Below are positions 5,134 through 8,013 of a stretch of DNA of 8,013 bases, one piece after another; positions within the stretch are counted from its first letter, which is position 1; each line of letters opens with the position of its first letter. A program made the position numbers and the translations under genes. The notes beneath the pieces were generated by a model that was not told the DNA's origin, made no database searches, and saw only the letters and a program-made list of their open reading frames with translations. Source of the stretch: DATFML01 sp964571225 (GTDB lineage Bacteria; Pseudomonadota; Gammaproteobacteria; DATFLG01); assembly GCA_964571225.1 (NCBI GenBank), contig CAZNBB010000150.1, forward strand, positions 1 through 8,013, in the 5' to 3' direction.

Positions 5134-5757
5134 TCAATGTCGACGCTTGCCTCCCACACCGATCAGCCCCAGTAGCCCACTACCGAACAACCAGAACGCA
5201 GCCGGTACAGGGACCGTCGACACCGTTCCATTGCCATGCAGCGTGATGTCATAGGTAACCGATGTTGGGGTGCCGTACACCGTGGCGTTTGAAGTGTTTT
5301 CCCATTTATAAGTGAATGCGCCGGTGGATGCATCGTAGTTGTTCTGGAGAATCGTCGAAGTTGGTGCCCAGATGGTGCCGGAATAGGAGAACACTCCAGG
5401 ATCGCTCACCGTCGCATAGAGAGAACTCAAATCCAGGCTCAGAGTGCCAGAGGTGGTATCGGCGGTTCCGCTTAGGGCGTTACCCCCGTAGGCAGCCGTT
5501 GATTGCAGAGACACGTTTATGCCCGATGAAGCGTCGGTCTGGTTGAAGAGGGTACCGGAATAACCACCCATCGCGAGATCCAAGGTCGGCGAAAAGGTGA
5601 AGCTGTAAGAGCCGGTAATTGGACTGATCGTATCCCCCACGAATTGATCCACGTGGAGTACGCTGAGGTCGACATTAGCCGCTTGCGCCGTGCTAGCAGC
5701 GGTCAGAGCCAGGACGCCCGCACCGGCCATGGCAAGAGTTCTTCCTAAGCAAGTCAC
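5134..5757 (-). CDS. Secreted protein with VPxPAA-type C-terminal sorting signal, first copy
   Basis: The 207-residue product has an N-terminal signal peptide (hydrophobic LAMAGAGVLALTAAS, cleavage likely after AQA near residue 26). A Ser/Thr/Gly/Asn-rich, beta-strand-like body follows, without cysteines. The C-terminus is VPVPAAFWLFGSGLLGLIGV followed by GGKRRH. That tripartite tail (VPxPAA motif, transmembrane helix, basic end) is the VPLPA variant of PEP-CTERM signals, recognised and processed by an exosortase before release to the cell surface or matrix. The GTG start is chosen because AAGGAGG lies 6 bases upstream; the ATG at codon 10 would break the signal peptide. The body resembles no enzyme I know; such proteins usually serve envelope or exopolysaccharide-associated roles. 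No exosortase gene is in this window. Confidence 0.88.
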   Translation of the reverse strand: MTCLGRTLAMAGAGVLALTAASTAQAANVDLSVLHVDQFVGDTISPITGSYSFTFSPTLDLAMGGYSGTLFNQTDASSGINVSLQSTAAYGGNALSGTADTTSGTLSLDLSSLYATVSDPGVFSYSGTIWAPTSTILQNNYDASTGAFTYKWENTSNATVYGTPTSVTYDITLHGNGTVSTVPVPAAFWLFGSGLLGLIGVGGKRRH

Positions 5758-5901
5758 GAGTCTCCTCCTTATAGATTGATGTTTGTCGTATTGATCGCCA
5801 GATCCACGGTTCTTATTTTGCGATCCGCAAGTCGCCGCACATTCCCCCCTACCCTAGAACACGTGCGTATGGCTGCGAATGCTTCGTACTGGCTTCAGCC
5901 T

Positions 5902-5920
5902 ACGAGAGTGCAAGTCTCGT
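5902..5920. repeat. Perfect 6-bp hairpin
   Basis: ACGAGA and TCTCGT flank a 7-base loop. It lies about 145 bp upstream of the secreted-protein start at 5757, so on the minus strand it could be in the leader RNA. Confidence 0.35.
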
Positions 5921-5952
5921 GCCGGGGAGAGACTGGATTAAGGCAGTTCAAT

Positions 5953-5983
5953 CACATAGGAACAGGCGGATTTATTCCTAGTG
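5953..5983. repeat. 9-bp hairpin with one bulge
   Basis: CAC, a bulged A, and TAGGAA pair with TTCCTA and GTG around a 12-base loop. It is the second of two neighbouring stems upstream of the first secreted-protein gene and could be part of a structured leader or small RNA. No known riboswitch consensus was recognised. Confidence 0.35.
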
Positions 5984-6191
5984 AGGTTCGGAATTAAGCG
6001 TCGGTATAGCGGTTGGATAACGTATTGATATCAGGTTGCTAGGACCGGAGCGGGAGCGGGCGCATGCGAGAGGCTCAGTTAGTTGTAAGCTTTCGCGACT
6101 TTATATTAATAAACAAATTACGAAGAGTTGACACGCCCTCAACATAAGGTCGGTAATATTGCTTTTTTCTTTTCATTATCAATAAGAAAGT

Positions 6192-6244
6192 TTTTGTAAA
6201 ATATCTCCAAATTTTGTAAGCCGATTCGCACAAATATTTTGTGC
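6192..6244. promoter_or_regulatory. AT-rich control region: direct repeats and palindrome
   Basis: TTTTGTAA occurs at 6192-6199 and 6212-6219, 20 bp (two helical turns) apart. TTTTGTGC follows at 6237-6244 as the right arm of the palindrome GCACAAA-TAT-TTTGTGC (6228-6244, 7 perfect pairs). It sits in the most AT-rich part of the window, about 440-490 bp upstream of the first secreted-protein gene. The regulator is unknown. Confidence 0.4.
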
Positions 6245-6411
6245 ACCCTGATTACTTGGGCCGCCAGCCTGCGTTGTCTTTGGAGGAGGCAACCCTTAAC
6301 GCCGGAATATTTCCTAGCAGCCGACACTGGCAAGGGCGGTGGCGAACTTGCGGTTATCCGGCACAGTCGGCAAGGCGATGACAAGCAGTCATACTGCGCT
6401 TGCTCTCAACT

Positions 6412-6440
6412 GTCCGGTCGTGGCCGACAGCCGGCCGTTG
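6412..6440 (+). repeat. Dispersed repeat, copy B
   Basis: Begins GTCCGGTCGTGGCCGAC and matches 23 of 29 positions of the copy at 4964-4992; only the middle differs. Confidence 0.5.
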
Positions 6441-6512
6441 ACGCTGTGGCGGGTGGAAACATCCGCGCCGGAGGGCCGTCGCCGACCCCAAGCAGACCGT
6501 CGCGTTGAAATT

Positions 6513-6549
6513 CCGGGCGTCCGCTCAGCTAGGGGGAGCGGACGCCCGG
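6513..6549 (-). terminator. 14-bp perfect hairpin downstream of the second secreted-protein gene
   Basis: CCGGGCGTCCGCTC (6513-6526) pairs perfectly with GAGCGGACGCCCGG (6536-6549) around a 9-base loop. It is the strongest stem in the window, 89 bp past the stop at 6638 on the minus strand, which suits transcription termination. AATTTC follows on the minus strand rather than a clean T-tract, so a bidirectional or non-canonical terminator or an mRNA-stabilising element is also possible. Confidence 0.6.
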
Positions 6550-6637
6550 CGCGATGCACCAGGCCCATGGGGGAGGCAGGTTTCGCCGACTTTAACGGCA
6601 CCGCAGGCCTTCTAGGAGGCCCGTGGGTTTCTCGCTA

Positions 6638-7225
6638 TCACGCCGCGGCTTTCTTGTTACTATGCCGGCCGACGCTCACCAGACCGACCAGACCCGACAG
6701 GAACAGCCAGCCAGCGGCCGGCAGGGGCACGCTGGACGGGGCTTCGACCGTTGCCAGATCTACCCCCACCGCCGAACCCCCAACGTCCCAAGTCAGCGTA
6801 CAGGAACTGGAACCGGCGTTACAGGTCACGGAGTTCGGTTGCTGGAACCCGCTGCCCGCATTATAGGCTAGGGTGAAGTACGGGCCATTGGTCACGTATG
6901 TCGAGATCGAGGCGGCGTTGGTAACTTGAAACGTTCCGGTAGTCTGTCCGACAGGGTTGGTGGGGCCAAAGCTCAGCGTGTCGCCGGCAGGGTTGACGGC
7001 CAGGTAGCCGCTGCTGCCATTGTAAGAGCTGCCGCTGGTGTCGTAAGTGGTGTTGTTGTTGTCGAAAAATCCCAGGGTACCGCTACTGATTGGCGTGGCT
7101 GTGGGTAGGATATTGACGTTGCTGTCGGTAGGTATCCAAGTCACCACACTGGCTGTCGCTGTGCTGCTCACTAACAGCCCCGCCAAAGCAGCCACCAGAG
7201 CTGTTCTCCTTTTTCTGGTTTTCAT
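6638..7225 (-). CDS. Secreted protein with VPLPAA-type C-terminal sorting signal, second copy
   Basis: The 195-residue product starts with a classic signal peptide: basic KTRKRR, then hydrophobic TALVAALAGLLVSS, cleavage likely after TATA near residue 25. A Gly/Ser/Thr/Asn-rich body follows, with one cysteine pair (TCNAGSSSC, about residues 134-142) that could form a disulfide outside the cytoplasm. The tail VPLPAAGWLFLSGLVGLVSV, from residue 166, followed by RHSNKKAAA, is a clear VPLPA-type PEP-CTERM signal for exosortase processing. GGAGGAG lies 10 bases before the ATG. The body does not obviously resemble the other secreted protein at 5134-5757 beyond the sorting signal and composition, so the two share a route rather than a clear common fold. 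It is probably transcribed on its own and ends at the hairpin at 6513-6549. Function is unknown. Confidence 0.9.
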   Translation of the reverse strand: MKTRKRRTALVAALAGLLVSSTATASVVTWIPTDSNVNILPTATPISSGTLGFFDNNNTTYDTSGSSYNGSSGYLAVNPAGDTLSFGPTNPVGQTTGTFQVTNAASISTYVTNGPYFTLAYNAGSGFQQPNSVTCNAGSSSCTLTWDVGGSAVGVDLATVEAPSSVPLPAAGWLFLSGLVGLVSVGRHSNKKAAA

Positions 7226-7524
7226 TTAATCGCCACTCCTCCATAGCTGTCCATGATCGAGCGCCGTTGGACTGCCGGACGGAAACGCCGGCTAGTGCCG
7301 GCTGGGTGTAATGCATAAATTATGCCTCGGGAAAGCAGCTCTCTATTAATCAATGGGATTGAGTATCTCCCGTCGGCGTCGGGCGATGCGTGAAATTGAA
7401 TCTGTAAACGATTCCGACGCCAGTGCGACTTTAGCGATTGGGCGAAGGGTTCAATCCAAGCGCTTATAATTCTTTATAACACAGCTACTTAAATCATCAT
7501 CCTGCGGCGATTCAGGATGCCTAT
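7226..7524. promoter_or_regulatory. Upstream region of the second secreted-protein gene
   Basis: No gene seen. It holds a hairpin GCCGGC-TAGT-GCCGGC at 7287-7302, a 13-bp perfect palindrome GCATAA-A-TTATGC at 7313-7325 whose minus strand offers a CATAAT -10-like hexamer about 90 bp before the ATG, and an AT-rich inverted repeat TTATAA-TTCT-TTATAA at 7464-7479. No good -35 was found at the right distance, so the promoter is not placed with certainty. Confidence 0.35.
7498..7519 (-). terminator. 7-bp hairpin behind the coding-like fragment
   Basis: CATCCTG (7498-7504) and CAGGATG (7513-7519) pair around an 8-base loop, beginning 5 bases past the TGA of the minus-strand fragment at 7525-7716. 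On the minus strand ATGATTT follows, a poor T-tract, so this is at most a weak intrinsic terminator. Confidence 0.35.
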
Positions 7525-7716
7525 TCAAATGCAAGGAGGACCGACACAATTCTCCTCGATCGGGCCCACGTAGGCCATTTTGACTGGGTCGGATTTGGGG
7601 TAAGCGTCGTCTTCAGGCCGAACGAGGAACAGTGTGGTCGCAATCTCGAGGGGAGGGTCATACCCGGCCACGCTAGTCAGTACCACCGTATCAATGCGTG
7701 TTTGGATAGAAGGCGA
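7525..7716 (-). pseudogene. Coding-like fragment without a proper start
   Basis: The minus-strand frame between a TAG at 7717-7719 and the TGA at 7525-7527 reads with convincing protein character: DTVVLTSVAGYDPPLEIATT, then a stretch with FLVRPEDDAYPKSDPVKMAY and VGPIEENCVGPPC. The first usable start is a GTG at 7686 without a ribosome-binding site, and an ATG comes only 17 codons before the stop. I recognise no family. It may be the 3' end of a gene whose upstream part has been lost or shifted, or a real small protein. A hairpin directly behind the stop mildly supports it. Confidence 0.35.
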
Positions 7717-7719
7717 CTA

Positions 7720-8013
7720 GTCCGTTGCGCTCACGACCCATCGCTAGCGCGTGAAGCTGCTTTGTGGCGTGTAGCGGATATTGCACCGTCCGACGGCAAG
7801 CGGCAGCTTGTGGCCGGTTTTTGCCCGTTGGCTCTTTATCATATCGGACGCCGGGAGCCGAAGGTTCTGCCCTGAGGCCGGGGAGTTCGCTTGTCGACCC
7901 GAAGCAGTATCTGGAAGGTGCAACGCCGTGCGACCGCAACCCGCCTAAATGCCACCTGTTGGCGTTCGCGAAATCACTGCGGTCATCCAGCAGCTACGAA
8001 CCGAAAGCCCGCC
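7720..8013. other. Right edge, no supported gene
   Basis: A minus-strand open frame at 7691-7939 has an implausible composition and overlaps repeat-like sequence, so I do not call it. The stretch contains repeat copy C (7811-7830) and a diverged form of the 15-bp repeat at 7756-7767. Confidence 0.4.
7811..7830 (+). repeat. Dispersed repeat, copy C
   Basis: TGGCCGGTTTTTGCCCGTTG matches 17 of 20 positions of the copy at 4973-4992. Confidence 0.45.

Larger units (their letters stand above)
5758..6637. other. 880-bp gene-free region between the two secreted-protein genes
   Basis: ORFs here are short, lack ribosome-binding sites and have implausible translations. The region contains, from left to right, the 5' region of the first secreted-protein gene, two hairpins (5902-5920 and 5953-5983), an AT-rich patch (about 6095-6244) with direct repeats and a palindrome, a dispersed-repeat copy (6412-6440) and a 14-bp perfect hairpin (6513-6549). 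The length of the region and the density of symmetric elements suggest regulatory or structured-RNA content. Confidence 0.5.

Noticed and set aside
5840..5880. Possible sigma-54 promoter (minus strand) upstream of the first secreted-protein gene
   Set aside because: A TTGC is present, but the required GG ten bases before the GC is missing, so the match to TGGCACG-N4-TTGCA is too poor.
5881..6010. tRNA-like or riboswitch-like segment (GAGGTTCGGAATT, GGGGAGAGAC words)
   Set aside because: The T-loop-like and glycine-riboswitch-like words are isolated; no cloverleaf, acceptor stem or full riboswitch consensus could be assembled.
6339..6866. Plus-strand ORF of 175 codons
   Set aside because: It runs through the perfect hairpin and into the antisense of the second secreted-protein gene, and its translation looks random.
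7691..7939. Minus-strand ORF of 82 codons
   Set aside because: Overlaps dispersed-repeat sequence, has no ribosome-binding site, and its translation shows no motif.

Overview
The window looks like the chromosome of a GC-rich gammaproteobacterium, perhaps a sulfur- or methane-oxidising lineage. The hints are two secreted proteins with VP(V/L)PAA-type C-terminal sorting signals, an oxygen-sensing FNR, a TauE/SafE permease and a divergent PII protein. The lineage is inferred from these gene types only; nothing in the window names a genus.

Left part (1-2052, all + strand): a small cysteine-rich protein, a PII protein with an altered T-loop, a second and longer paralogue of the cysteine-rich protein with an excellent ribosome-binding site, and a short PilZ-like ORF. 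The PII gene lying between two paralogues of an unrecognised cysteine-rich family is the most unusual arrangement here.

Middle part (2053-4440): an FNR/CRP regulator (+) with all four cluster cysteines and the FNR recognition helix faces a convergent TSUP permease (-). The permease is preceded by a 61-codon leader ORF with a strong ribosome-binding site whose stop overlaps the permease start. Upstream of both is a near-perfect 24-bp AT-rich palindrome that looks like an operator.

Right part (4440-8013): mostly non-coding, with two minus-strand VPxPAA-CTERM secreted proteins (5134-5757 and 6638-7225) separated by about 880 bp. The gaps hold a decayed zinc-binding domain of an IS91-type transposase, a 14-bp perfect hairpin, an AT-rich patch with palindromes and direct repeats, a pair of unexplained hairpins, copies of degenerate dispersed repeats, and a coding-like fragment near 7525-7716. 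No exosortase, ammonium transporter, glutamine synthetase or uridylyltransferase gene is in the window, so partners of the PII and of the sorted proteins must be elsewhere. No tRNA, rRNA or CRISPR array was seen.
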